64,000 bases of DNA from G965220205 sp965220205 (GTDB taxonomy: Bacteria > Chloroflexota > Dehalococcoidia > Lucifugimonadales > Australimonadaceae). A model generated the notes under the pieces. The model was not told where the DNA came from. It worked only from the letters and a program-made list of their open reading frames with translations, and made no database searches. The DNA is taken from NCBI GenBank assembly GCA_965220205.1, contig OZ244812.1, positions 620,001 through 684,000 on the forward strand, in the 5' to 3' direction. Positions 41,528 through 49,965 of this stretch are shown piece by piece (the stretch's first letter is position 1; each line of letters begins with the position of its first letter). The position numbers and the translations under genes are program-made.

Positions 41528-41947
41528 TCAGCCTGCCGGGCGGAACTTCGGCAGTGTGACGTCCGCCGTGACGTCCTCGAAAACAACCTCGACCGCCATG
41601 CCGATCACGATTTCCTCCGAATGCGGATCAACGCCTACGAGGTTGGTCGGGAATCGAGGGCCCTCCTCGAGGTCGACCAGCGCCGGGACGTACGGGACGT
41701 GGTCTGCGAACGCGGGCGTGGGCGCGCGCTCGACGACCGCGAACGTGTGCAGCGTCCCCTTGCCGCTGGCCTGGACCCACGCCACATCCCGCGAGAAGCA
41801 GTGCGGACAGATATCGCGGGGGTAGAAATAGGCCTGTTCGCACGCGTTGCATCGGCGCAGCCATAGCTCGTGGGCCTGCGCCCGCTCCCAGTAGAAATCA
41901 GACTCCGGCTGCTTCACCGGCAGCGGCCACGTGTACTCATCCGCCAT
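41528..41947 (-). CDS. DUF35 OB-fold/zinc-ribbon acyl-CoA-associated protein
   Basis: 139 aa. Rubredoxin-like zinc ribbon CNACEQAYFYPRDICPHC (two CxxC pairs), then an OB-fold (GKGTLHTFAVVERAPTPAF; FPTNLVGVDPHSEEIVIGMA). Such proteins are obligate partners of thiolase-like enzymes. In the sterol-degrading Ltp2-ChsH2 complex, the DUF35 part activates a retro-aldolase. Start ATG 41947 overlaps the last base of the thiolase-like gene's stop (TGATG), showing coupling. Confidence 0.92.
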   Translation of the reverse strand: MADEYTWPLPVKQPESDFYWERAQAHELWLRRCNACEQAYFYPRDICPHCFSRDVAWVQASGKGTLHTFAVVERAPTPAFADHVPYVPALVDLEEGPRFPTNLVGVDPHSEEIVIGMAVEVVFEDVTADVTLPKFRPAG

Positions 41948-43089
41948 CAGTCCACTCCCAACACGAGCGTCCCCGTGGACGATAGCAGTCCGCCGGTCCC
42001 GTTGACGAGGGCTAGCTCCGGGCCCGCGAGCTGGCGGTCGCCCGCCTCGCCGCGCAGCTGACGCACCGCCTCGATGACAAGGAAGATGCCGTACATGCCC
42101 GGGTGCGTGTAGGAAAGCCCGCCGCCGCTCGTGTTCAGCGGCCAATCTCCTCCCGGCGCCGTGCGCTGGCCCGCGACGAAGTCCGGGCCCTCTCCGGGCC
42201 CGCAGAACCCCAGCGACTCGATGGTTGCGAGCACGGTGTAGGTGAACGAATCGTAGATCATCGTCAGGTCGATGTCGCTGTGGGCGACGCCCGCGCGCTC
42301 CAGCGCCCGTGGTCCGGTCACGTGCGCCGGCGTCACCGTCAGGTCGGGCATCTGGCTGATGGCGGCGTGGTCGTGGTGCTCGGCGGAGCCCAGCACCCAG
42401 ACCGGCTTCTTCGGCAGGCTGCGAGCGCGCTCCGCCGTCGTGACGACAACGGCAGCGCCGGCGTCCGTCACGAGGCAGCAGTCGAGCAGATGGAAGGGAC
42501 GCGATATCCAGCGGGAGTTGTGGTAGTCGTCGAACGTCATGGGCTCGCGCATCATGGCCTTCGGGTTGAGCTGGGCCCACTTGCGCGTGGAGACCGCGAT
42601 CTCGGCCATGGCCTGGCGCGAGCGGTCCTGCCCGTACTGGTGCATGTAGCGGGCCGCGGCCATCGAGTAGTTGACGGGCGGGCCGATCATCCCGTAGAGG
42701 GCGTCGTACTGCGACGATGGGAGGTTCGGGTCCACGGGCTGGCGCGCCCGAGCGCTGCGGCCGGCCTGTCCGTGGGTGATGAGGGCGACCTCGCAATAGC
42801 CCGCCGCGATCGCGGCGGCCGCGTGGCCTACGTGGATCACGAACGACGAGCCGCCGACCGTCGTGCTGTCGGTGTAGGCGGGACTGATTCCCAGGTACTC
42901 GCCCGTGTTGTAGGTCGAGTAGCCGGCCGTGAACAGACCGTCAACGTCGTTCTTGCCGAGGCCGGCGTCCTCGAGGGCGTTGTACGCGGCCTCGGCGTGC
43001 AGCTGGAGCGCGGATTTGTGCGGCAGGACGCCGATCTCGTCCGACTCGGCGACGCCGACGATGGCGATCGATCGGGCAGGTTGGACCAT
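41947..43089 (-). CDS. SCP2-type thiolase-like protein (possible retro-aldolase)
   Basis: 380 aa, thiolase superfamily, lipid-transfer-protein-like. Where thiolases carry the nucleophilic Cys, it has TVGGSSFVIHVGHAAAAIA, without Cys. The C-terminal region LNTSGGGLSYTHPGMYG keeps the HPxG-like oxyanion element. Loss of the Cys together with a DUF35 partner is the arrangement of Ltp2-type aldolases, which cleave C-C bonds of acyl-CoA aldols. A strong ribosome binding site (AAGGAG) precedes the ATG at 43089. Pairs with the gene at 41528-41947. Confidence 0.88.
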   Translation of the reverse strand: MVQPARSIAIVGVAESDEIGVLPHKSALQLHAEAAYNALEDAGLGKNDVDGLFTAGYSTYNTGEYLGISPAYTDSTTVGGSSFVIHVGHAAAAIAAGYCEVALITHGQAGRSARARQPVDPNLPSSQYDALYGMIGPPVNYSMAAARYMHQYGQDRSRQAMAEIAVSTRKWAQLNPKAMMREPMTFDDYHNSRWISRPFHLLDCCLVTDAGAAVVVTTAERARSLPKKPVWVLGSAEHHDHAAISQMPDLTVTPAHVTGPRALERAGVAHSDIDLTMIYDSFTYTVLATIESLGFCGPGEGPDFVAGQRTAPGGDWPLNTSGGGLSYTHPGMYGIFLVIEAVRQLRGEAGDRQLAGPELALVNGTGGLLSSTGTLVLGVD

Positions 43090-43605
43090 ATGCTCCTTCG
43101 CGCCGGTGGTCGCCAGCTATGGAAGTATAGGGTATAGCGGGGGAGGGGGGCCCGCCCGCCATGACGATTGCCCGTAGCCGGATCTCCCCCTCACCCTCTA
43201 CACTATCCCACTGAGAGCATGAGGAAGAGACGCGTCCGCAACCCATGTGGTCACGAGACGCTGTCAGTCCCGCCTACCGCCCCCCTCCGCAGAGGAGGAA
43301 TGACGCACAATGACTCTGAATGACCCACTTGACAAGAAATCTTCTCCAGCCCCACTCGTAAGTCCATTCAATCTACGAGTAAACGGCCTGCGTCATTCCG
43401 GGGCATTCCCGCCCATTCCCGTCATTCCTGTGCGTCAACACGAGGCGTCGTGGAGCAACTCCTTGTCTAGCCCGTTCGACATGAGCTTGTCGGCGGGGGT
43501 GGGTTCCTCGCCTCTCTTGTTCCATAGGTTCCCTAGGCTCGCGCGACATCAGAGGATGGGGCTGCCGGACGGCATCGCGGCGACGACTATCGCGAGGAGG
43601 ACATC
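43090..43605. other. Intergenic region with palindromic element copy B
   Basis: 516 bp, no coding frame that looks real. It holds element copy B (about 43300-43400) followed by CATTCC-rich tracts. The amidohydrolase ribosome binding site (GAGGAGG) is at its right end. The divergent promoters of the thiolase-like and amidohydrolase genes must lie here. Confidence 0.6.
43300..43400 (+). repeat. Dispersed 10-bp-unit/palindrome element, copy B
   Basis: Units ATGACGCACA, ATGACTCTGA, ATGACCCACT (43300-43329); stem ACTCGTA (43354-43360)/TACGAGT (43374-43380); downstream arm GCGTCATT (43390-43397), complementary to AATGACGC at the first unit; then CATTCC-type units in inverted orientation. Confidence 0.85.
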
Positions 43606-44700
43606 GTGGTCACCGAACTGAAGTGGGGAGCAATCGACGCGGACGCCCACGTGGTGGAGACCGACCACACGTGGGACTACATGGACCCGTCGGACGAGAA
43701 GTACCGGCCCAAGCTGTTCGGACCCAATGACGACTCGTCGCGGCGCCAGTGGGTCATCGACGGCAAGATGTGCGGACTGCGGCTCGCGACGCTGAGCGAG
43801 CAACAGCTGCGCACGCTGTCCGACCGTACGGGGCGCGACCTCATGACGGCCGCCGGCGCTCGCGAGGTGGACGACGTCGGTCTGCGGCTCGCGCACATGG
43901 ACACGTTGGGCATCGATATCCAGGTGCTCCACAACACGTTGTGGATTCGCGGGATCACTGAGCGCCCCGAGGTGGACATTGCGCTGACGACCAGCTGGAA
44001 CCGTTGGATGGCGGAGGTGTGGAAGGGAGCGGGCGGACGGCTCCGGTGGGCCAGCGTGCTCCCGCTCACCGACATCGATACGGCCATCGGCATGATGCCG
44101 TTTGCCAAGGACAACGGGGCGGTGGCCGTTGTCATGAAGCCGTTCGAGGGGTCGCGGTTCATGCTCGACCCCTACTTCTATCCCTACTACGAGGCCGCCG
44201 AGCGGCTCGACTTGGCCATCGCCATTCACATCGCCAACGCCAGCTCGCACCTGATGGACGCCGTCTCTACGCCCTACGACCCCAGCGGCGGCATGCCGCA
44301 GTTCCGGATGCCGACCGTCCACGCTTGCCACGGGCTCCTGCTCAGCGACCTCCCCCAGAGATTCCCGTCGCTGCGCTGGGGATTCATCGAATCGTCGGCG
44401 CAATGGGTCCCGTGGATCGTCCACGAAGTCCGACGGCGCGCACGGCAGAACGGCAAGGAGCTCCCCGACGACTTGTTCAAGGACAGCAACGTCTACGTCT
44501 CGGCGCAGACGGACGACGACTTCCCGTACGTGTTCGACTACATCGGCGACGAGAATATCGTGATCGGCACAGACTACGGGCACACGGACACGTCGAGCGA
44601 GGTCGACGCCATCGCAACGTTCCGAGCGATGAACTCCGTGCCGGAGGAGTCCAAGCGGCGCGTCCTCGTCGACAACGCCCAGGCGCTGTTCCGGCTCTAG
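43606..44700 (+). CDS. Amidohydrolase family protein (ACMSD/resorcylate-decarboxylase-like)
   Basis: 364-aa metal-dependent hydrolase/decarboxylase of the amidohydrolase-2 group. Metal-binding start WGAIDADAHVVETDHTWDY; AIAIHIANASSHLMD (His), RWGFIESSAQWVPWIVHEV and IVIGTDYGHTDTSSEVDAI (Asp, C-terminal ligand). Related enzymes decarboxylate aromatic or ring-cleavage acids. A GTG start at 43606 follows GAGGAGG by five bases. It stands next to the DUF35/thiolase-like pair but on the other strand. Confidence 0.9.
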   Translation: MVTELKWGAIDADAHVVETDHTWDYMDPSDEKYRPKLFGPNDDSSRRQWVIDGKMCGLRLATLSEQQLRTLSDRTGRDLMTAAGAREVDDVGLRLAHMDTLGIDIQVLHNTLWIRGITERPEVDIALTTSWNRWMAEVWKGAGGRLRWASVLPLTDIDTAIGMMPFAKDNGAVAVVMKPFEGSRFMLDPYFYPYYEAAERLDLAIAIHIANASSHLMDAVSTPYDPSGGMPQFRMPTVHACHGLLLSDLPQRFPSLRWGFIESSAQWVPWIVHEVRRRARQNGKELPDDLFKDSNVYVSAQTDDDFPYVFDYIGDENIVIGTDYGHTDTSSEVDAIATFRAMNSVPEESKRRVLVDNAQALFRL

Positions 44701-44726
44701 CCGGCGGCAATTGCGGGGAGAGGCGA

Positions 44727-45440
44727 CTAGCCGGACGCGGGCTCCTGGATGACGCCGAAGAGGTTGCCCTCCGGGTCCTCGCAATAGGCGAAGGTCCCCA
44801 CGCCGGGAATCTCATCGGGGCCGGAGAAAAGCTTGCCTCCGTTGGCGGCTATGGCGGCTAGGGTAGCTTCCAGGGAGTCGACCAAGGCCATGTTGATGAC
44901 GGGCTGCGGGAATTGCCTGTTCATTATCGCGCCGTCGATGCCGATTCCCTTGTCCGGGCGGGTAGTGGCGAGCCAGTAGGGCTGGGGGGTATCCCAGGTC
45001 TGGAACTCCCAGCCGAGGGTCTGGCCGTAGAAATCGGCGAGCCTCGCGGGGTCGTCGCCGAGTATCTCGAAGTGGACGATCCTGCCCATGGCCTTGGTTG
45101 GCTCGGCGGCGATGGCGTCGGACCTGGCCGCCATGACGAAATCGTTGCGGTGCAGGCCCCCAACCGTGTGCGTCCACCAGCGGACCGTCGTCTGCCCGTA
45201 CGAGGTCACGATCTCCGGGTGATGATTCTGTTCCTCGGCCGCGGCGCCGACCCGGTCCGTGAACGCGAGCGCATCGGCGAAGCTCCCGAAGCGGTAGCTC
45301 CGCTCGAGCCTGTCAATGCCCTCGTTCACGATCCTCCACTCCGGGATTTGCGTCAGCAGCTCCGCCGCCTCCGCCGCGCCGACCCTCGGCGAGTCCTTCC
45401 TCGTCTCCACGCACGCCTCAGCCGCTAGCTCAGCCATCAT
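44727..45440 (-). CDS. Fusion of pterin-4a-carbinolamine dehydratase and VOC (glyoxalase-like) domain
   Basis: 237 aa. Residues about 20-108 form a pterin carbinolamine dehydratase (PhhB/PCD-like): PEWRIVNEGIDRLERSYRF and the active-site EEQNHHPEIVTSYGQTTVRW with the His-His-Pro signature. Residues about 118-235 form a VOC domain (MGRIVHFEILGDDPARLADF, FAYCEDPEGNLFGVIQEP). PCD proteins recycle tetrahydrobiopterin or act as dimerisation factors; VOC domains bind metals and small molecules. A single chain joining the two is unusual. GGAGG precedes the ATG. No aromatic amino-acid hydroxylase is nearby. Confidence 0.88.
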   Translation of the reverse strand: MMAELAAEACVETRKDSPRVGAAEAAELLTQIPEWRIVNEGIDRLERSYRFGSFADALAFTDRVGAAAEEQNHHPEIVTSYGQTTVRWWTHTVGGLHRNDFVMAARSDAIAAEPTKAMGRIVHFEILGDDPARLADFYGQTLGWEFQTWDTPQPYWLATTRPDKGIGIDGAIMNRQFPQPVINMALVDSLEATLAAIAANGGKLFSGPDEIPGVGTFAYCEDPEGNLFGVIQEPASG

Positions 45441-45617
45441 GTCGCCTCCGCTCGCAGTCCGCTCTTGACGGGACCATTTCCCTCACGCCTGTTGCGTCGC
45501 GGCGTGACGCTGCAACTATCGTAGCCGGTAGGCGGGCTGGTCAAGGGAACGCTGCCGCATCTGTCGCGGCCTAAGGATAGTCTGAATAGGTCCGTGGACG
45601 TGACATAGCCCGTCATA

Positions 45618-45653
45618 CTCCTCCTTCCCCGTGGGGAGGATTGAGGAAGGGGG
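45618..45653 (-). repeat. CTCAATCCTC hairpin repeat, copy 5
   Basis: CTCCTCCTTCCCC then GGGGAGGATTGAGGAAGG; inverted arms and the ATTGAGG core as in the other copies. Confidence 0.75.
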
Positions 45654-45687
45654 CGTATCAGGGACACGCCCCCTCGTGCGCCGCCTT

Positions 45688-46111
45688 CGTCATTCTCGTG
45701 CGCAGACACGGGAATCCACGCCCCCTCGCGGAGAGACCTCCCGCCACGCCCCTCGCCCCCGCTACGACATCCGCCCCTACTCCAACGTCCCTCATCCCCC
45801 TACCATGCCTATCGAAGCCTGTCCTGAGCCCGTCGAAGGAGGCTCCGAACCACCGACCGCTGGCGCGTCGGGGCGTCGGCCCGATTTACGAGTAAATGTC
45901 GCAAAATGTCGCAGAATGTCGCACTATTTTAACCTTTCACTCGTAAATCTCGAGATTTACGAGTGAAAAACCTCACGTTTTTGGCCGATTTCCGGCCATT
46001 TTGGCCCATTTCCGTTCATTTCCTGCGATGGGGCAGCCATATGGATGACGCGCGTCGGGGCGGTCCGTCAGCGGGAGGCACGGATTCCCGTGTCCACGCA
46101 CGAGAACGACG
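45688..46111. mobile_element. MITE-like block with 30-bp terminal inverted repeats, containing element copy D
   Basis: The left end 45688-45717 and the reverse complement of 46082-46111 agree at 27 of 30 positions (core ACACGGGAATCC). The inside carries element copy D (units ATGTCGCAAA, ATGTCGCAGA, ATGTCGCACT at 45896-45925; 34-bp perfect palindrome at 45935-45968) and four downstream 10-bp ATTTCC/ATTTTGG units (45988-46027). No transposase is encoded. No target duplication was identified, so transposition is inferred. Confidence 0.5.
45935..45968. repeat. Perfect 34-bp palindrome (core of element copy D)
   Basis: Two 17-base arms meeting at 45951/45952. The left arm contains TTTCACTCGTAAATCTC and the right arm is its exact reverse complement. 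It could extrude as a cruciform or bind a dimeric protein. Confidence 0.9.
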
Positions 46112-46319
46112 GTTGGGCGTGTTAGGGATAGTCTGAGTACGTCCGTGGATGTGGCGCAGAGGGGCCTGCCGAGAGCATCAGCGAGTTGTCTAGAGGTTCC
46201 CTGACGCGCCGGGGGTTGACACCCGCACGGGCGCCAGCGTTACATGGCGCCGCCCCCGACGGCGGCCCGCGCGACTCTCGGCGCAGGGGCCGCGGGCGCG
46301 TATCTACCAGGGAGGCGTG

Positions 46320-47312
46320 ATGGACATTCAGCTCAGCATCGGCATGGCGGCGAACCCCCGGACCTGGCCCCTGTTTGACGGAACGGTCAAGCCCGACGGC
46401 ATACAGCTCATCCCGAGCCCTGTGCACGCTTCGGAGCTCTTCTGGCGTCAGCTCCGGTTCGCCGACTTTGACATCTCCGAGATGTCGTTCTCGTCGCTGA
46501 TCATGGCCTTGGCCCACGGAGACGACCGCTGGGTTGGCCTCCCTGTCTTCACCACGCGGCGCTTCTTCCACACGGGCATCCTCGTCCGGCGGGACCGGGG
46601 CATCGAGTCGCCGGCCGACCTCAAAGGCAAGCAGGTCGGCGTGCCCGAGTACCAGCAGACCGCGGCGTTGTGGACCCGGGGCGTGCTACAGCACGAGTTC
46701 GGCGTTGAGCCCAAGGACATGGAGTTCTGGATGGAGCGCGTCCCCGACCAGTCCCACGGCGGGGCGACCGGCTTCCAGCCGCCTCCCGGCGTCACCATCA
46801 ATCAGATCCCCATCGAGAAGAACATAGGCTCCATGATGCTCTCCGGCGAGCTCGACGCGACGCTGTTGTACATCGTCGACCCGAACCTCATCGACCGCAG
46901 CACGGCGGACCTGTGGAGTCACCCCGACATCAAGCCGATCTTCCCCGACGCCAAGGCAGAGGGCGTTCGCTTCTACAACAAGACCGGGCTCTATCCGATC
47001 AACCACGGCATGGTTATGAAACGCGAGGTAGCCGAGGCCCACCCGTGGGCGATCCTCAATGTACTCAAGGCTTTCCAGCAGGCCAACGCGGCGGCCACTC
47101 GGCAGCGGATGGACCACGTGGACGCCTACCTCGAGGCGGGACTGTTGCCGGCGGACGCCAGGGCGGTCCTCGCCAAGCCGCTGATTCAGCACGGCATCGT
47201 CGCCAACCGCAATGTACTCGAGACCGCGGCGCAATACTCGTTCGAGCAAGGGCTCACGCCGCGCCTGACCAAGCTCGAAGAGGTGTTCGCCGAGAGCACG
47301 ATGGAGCAGTAG
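46320..47312 (+). CDS. ABC-type substrate-binding-like protein (4,5-dihydroxyphthalate decarboxylase/NMT1-like)
   Basis: 330 aa. IQLSIGMAANPRTWPLFDGT and DISEMSFSSLIMALAHGDDR, then LKGKQVGVPEYQQTAALWTR, are typical of the group that includes 4,5-dihydroxyphthalate decarboxylase and thiamine-precursor-type binding proteins. There is no signal peptide, which favours a cytoplasmic decarboxylase-like enzyme over a periplasmic receptor. The co-occurrence with phthalate-dioxygenase-like genes makes an aromatic-acid role plausible. GGAGG stands four bases before ATG 46320. Confidence 0.82.
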   Translation: MDIQLSIGMAANPRTWPLFDGTVKPDGIQLIPSPVHASELFWRQLRFADFDISEMSFSSLIMALAHGDDRWVGLPVFTTRRFFHTGILVRRDRGIESPADLKGKQVGVPEYQQTAALWTRGVLQHEFGVEPKDMEFWMERVPDQSHGGATGFQPPPGVTINQIPIEKNIGSMMLSGELDATLLYIVDPNLIDRSTADLWSHPDIKPIFPDAKAEGVRFYNKTGLYPINHGMVMKREVAEAHPWAILNVLKAFQQANAAATRQRMDHVDAYLEAGLLPADARAVLAKPLIQHGIVANRNVLETAAQYSFEQGLTPRLTKLEEVFAESTMEQ

Positions 47313-47364
47313 GCGCAACGACGGCTCCGCCGAACCGGGACCGCTGAGCGAGGTCGGGAGGCGC

Positions 47365-48072
47365 ATGGAACTGACGGGCAAGACGGCCATCGTCACCGGC
47401 GGCAGCGGCAACGTCGGACGCGCCGTCGTACGGCGGCTGGCGGCAGAGGGCGCCAGCGTGGTCGTGGCGGACCTCGCGCCCCCCCGGCAGGAAGACCTCG
47501 CCGCGATGGGGGACGCAGCCAGCCTCGTCCGCTTCCACGAGACGGACCTCACGGACGAAGCCGCTGTGCTCCAGCTGGTGAGCGCGGCAGGCGAGGACGG
47601 AGGGCCGGACCTGCTTATCAACGTAGCTGGCGGCTTTCGGTTCGGTCCGAGGGTCGAGGACCTGGCCGAGGCGGACTGGGACGCCATGCTTCAGCTCAAT
47701 CTCAAGTCGGCGTTCCTGTGCATCAAGAGCGTGCTCCCCGGAATGAAACAGCGCAACTACGGCCGTATCGTCAGCATCGCGGCGCGCAGCGGACTGAGGG
47801 GCGACGCCATGATCGCGCCGTACGCCGTCAGCAAGGGCGGCGTGATCCTGCTGACGCAGTCGGTGGCGGACGAGGTGAAGGACTACGACATCAACGTCAA
47901 CGCCGTCCTGCCGAGCATCGTCGACACGCCGCCGAACAGGGAGGCGATGAGCAGCGCCAACTTTGGCCGATGGGTGCGGACGGACGACCTCGCCGAGGCC
48001 ATCTTCTTCCTTGCGTCGGACCGCTCCCGCGCCATCACCGGGGCCGCCATCCCCGTCTACAACCGGGCCTAG
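47365..48072 (+). CDS. Short-chain dehydrogenase/reductase
   Basis: 235 aa, classical SDR. Cofactor motif TAIVTGGSGNVGRAVVRRLA with VVVADLA (acidic end of strand 2, favouring NAD). LLINVAGG, catalytic Ser in IVSIAARSGLRGD, YAVSKGG (Tyr and Lys). C-terminal SDRSRAITGAAIPVYNRA. A GGGAGG site precedes the ATG. It lies 52 bp after the binding-protein-like gene in the same direction and may share its operon. Confidence 0.93.
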   Translation: MELTGKTAIVTGGSGNVGRAVVRRLAAEGASVVVADLAPPRQEDLAAMGDAASLVRFHETDLTDEAAVLQLVSAAGEDGGPDLLINVAGGFRFGPRVEDLAEADWDAMLQLNLKSAFLCIKSVLPGMKQRNYGRIVSIAARSGLRGDAMIAPYAVSKGGVILLTQSVADEVKDYDINVNAVLPSIVDTPPNREAMSSANFGRWVRTDDLAEAIFFLASDRSRAITGAAIPVYNRA

Positions 48073-48091
48073 CAGGCAGGCTGTCAGCGCG

Positions 48092-48659
48092 ATGCTCGAA
48101 GAACTGCAAACGAAGTTCGATGCGATGAGTGAGCCGAGGACGCCTGTGACGCTCCGGATACGCCGCGCGTTGAGTTGGATCGAGCGCGGAGAGCGGGAGC
48201 AGGACGACCCCGACGCCGCATTTGCCGGGTTTCAGGACTGGCGGCAGCGCTTCAGGAAGGAGTCTGAACCCGCGGAGTCTTCGTTCCAGAGGAGAGGAGC
48301 CTTCGTTGTCCCGCGGACGCCAATAGCGCCTAGGCACCATCCTCGCTGGCGCGGGGCCACTCCCCATTGCGGGGATGCTCGGAACATTCCGATTTCTCCA
48401 AGGCACACACACCGACTTGCGGGATGCTCGGAACATCCCGATTTCCCCAAAACACACACTCTTCGACCGTCTCTACGTACTGCGCAATCAGTTGCTGCAC
48501 GGGGGCGCGACCTGGCAGGGGTCTGTGAATCGCTCCCAGGTGACGAAGAGCGCCGAGATAATGGCCGTCCTCATGCCGCAGTTCGTCAAGCTGATGATGG
48601 ACAATCCGCTCAGTGACTGGGGGAAGCCGTACTATCCTCCGGCCACCCAGTCCGCCTAG
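48092..48659 (+). pseudogene. Broken HEPN-domain protein gene
   Basis: The start (MLEELQTKFDAMSEPRTPV; RIRRALSWIERGEREQDD) and the end (DRLYVLRNQLLHGGATW, with the HEPN R-N-x-x-x-H ribonuclease motif; then MDNPLSDWGKPYYPP) match one protein family of about 230 aa. They are in different frames, and the middle is missing, including the long helical part after DDPDAAF. Between them lies a tandem repeat (48372-48461). Probably non-functional as an RNase toxin-like protein. Confidence 0.65.
48372..48461 (+). repeat. Tandem repeat inserted in the HEPN remnant
   Basis: Two copies of GGGATGCTCGGAACATYCCG plus ATTTCYCCAARRCACACAC, about 49 bp apart, with differences. Each contains the inverted arms GGATG/CATCC. 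It disrupts the HEPN gene between its two halves. Confidence 0.75.
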
Positions 48660-48673
48660 CAGGGAGTAGCGCC

Positions 48674-49069
48674 GTGGTAGACATTCAACGCATCAACCCG
48701 CCCGGGCTGGCCCCGCCCCCGGGCAATCGGTTCGCCCACGTCGTCAGATCGGGCAACCTGGTCTGGATCGCCGGACAGACCTCGCGCGGGCCGGACGGCC
48801 AGACAATCGGCAAGGGCGATACGCTTGCGCAGGCCCGGCAGGTCAACGCGAATCTGAAGACGGCGATCGAGTCGGTGGGCGGCGTCCTCTCGAACATCGT
48901 GAAGGTGACGATCTTCCTCACGCCCGACGCGGATGTGGAGGCGGCGCGCCAGGCCCAGAACGAGTACCGGGACGAAAACGCGCTCCCAGCCAGCTCGATG
49001 GTGTTCGTTCATGCGCTGGTCAACCCCGACTACCTCATAGAGGTCGAGGCGTTCGCGGTCGTCGACTAG
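48674..49069 (+). CDS. RidA/YjgF/UK114 family protein lacking the canonical Arg
   Basis: 131 aa. RFAHVVRSGNLVWIAGQTSR and LKTAIESVGGVLSNIVKVTI are typical. In the active-site strand, PASSMVFVHALVNPDYLIEVEAFA, the usual Arg (PxRTxVxVxxLP) is Ser. Enamine deaminase members need that Arg, so this is probably a non-deaminase branch with another ligand. A GTG start at 48674 fits after GGGAG. Convergent with the hydrolase gene (overlapping stops). Confidence 0.85.
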   Translation: MVDIQRINPPGLAPPPGNRFAHVVRSGNLVWIAGQTSRGPDGQTIGKGDTLAQARQVNANLKTAIESVGGVLSNIVKVTIFLTPDADVEAARQAQNEYRDENALPASSMVFVHALVNPDYLIEVEAFAVVD

Positions 49070-49938
49070 CGCGGGGCTGGCGAGCCCCAGTCGTCGCCGC
49101 TGCCGGCGGGCTTCGCCGGCCACTTCCCAGCTTCCACCTGTGCGAAGAACTCAGCCACCGCCTGGTTGAACAACGCCGGCTCCTCCAGATTGCAGGCGTG
49201 GCCCGTTTGCGGCATCAGCAGCACGCCGCATCGCGGGAGCACTCGCTTGAGGAAGAGCGACGGTAGGAGGCATGGGCCGTCCTCGTCGCCGGCGATGACC
49301 AGGGTAGGGACGAGCATTCTCGACAACTCGGACTCGCGGGAGTAGAGCGTAGGGCGGCGTCCCTGGAAGCCGCGCAGCGTATTCGCGGACCCCTCCGGCG
49401 CGTGGGAGCGGAACAGCTGCGCGAACTCATCCCATCCAGCGGGATCCTTCTCCCTGAAACGGATTCTCGTAGCTCCGGTGAGGTACGTCTCCATGCCGGC
49501 CATCCCATGCTCGGCGAGGGCGTCCGCCCGACGCTCGGCCTGCTCCCGGAACGCCGCCGGGTCGTCGGAGCCCGAGCCCGCTCCTGCCGCGACGATGCCG
49601 CGGCACAGCTCGGGGTAGGCGAGTCCAAAGCTCAACACGGTGTGCGCTCCCATGGACAGGCCGCAGAGAAACGCCTCGCCGATGCCAAGATGGCGAAGCA
49701 GCGCATGCAGGGTGGCGACCTGCCGCTCCTGCGTGTACGCGTCGACTTCCGCGGGCACGCCGGACGGCGGATAGCCGCGGGCGTTGTAGGTCACCGTGCG
49801 GTAGCGGCGCGAGAAGTAGCGGACCTGCGGACGCCAGCTCTCCAGGCTGCCCGCGAACTCATGGCAGAAGACGAGCGGGAAACCGCTGCCCGCCTCTTCG
49901 TACGCGGTCCGCACGCCGTCCAGGACTGCGCTGGGCAT
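49066..49938 (-). CDS. Alpha/beta hydrolase
   Basis: 290 aa. Oxyanion-type start FPLVFCHEFAGSLESWRPQV; nucleophile elbow FLCGLSMGAHTVLSFGLAYP (Ser); acid in PTLVIAGDEDGPCLLPSL; His in LMPQTGHACNLEEPALFNQA. Typical of lactonase/meta-cleavage hydrolase-like proteins. GAGGAC-type site before the ATG. The substrate is not evident; a neighbouring RidA gene is convergent. Confidence 0.92.
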   Translation of the reverse strand: MPSAVLDGVRTAYEEAGSGFPLVFCHEFAGSLESWRPQVRYFSRRYRTVTYNARGYPPSGVPAEVDAYTQERQVATLHALLRHLGIGEAFLCGLSMGAHTVLSFGLAYPELCRGIVAAGAGSGSDDPAAFREQAERRADALAEHGMAGMETYLTGATRIRFREKDPAGWDEFAQLFRSHAPEGSANTLRGFQGRRPTLYSRESELSRMLVPTLVIAGDEDGPCLLPSLFLKRVLPRCGVLLMPQTGHACNLEEPALFNQAVAEFFAQVEAGKWPAKPAGSGDDWGSPAPR

Positions 49939-49965
49939 AGCGTCCTCCGCGCCAACGCCGCCGGG

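Larger units (their letters stand above)
45441..46319. other. Long intergenic repeat region
   Basis: About 880 bp with no credible gene. It contains a CTCAATCCTC repeat (about 45618-45653) and a 424-bp block with 30-bp terminal inverted repeats (45688-46111), itself carrying element copy D. A copy of GGATAGTCTGA with following sequence stands at each end (45573 and 46128). Confidence 0.75.

Noticed and set aside
48372..48461. Possible CRISPR-like repeats
   Set aside because: Only two adjacent imperfect copies, no spacers and no cas genes.
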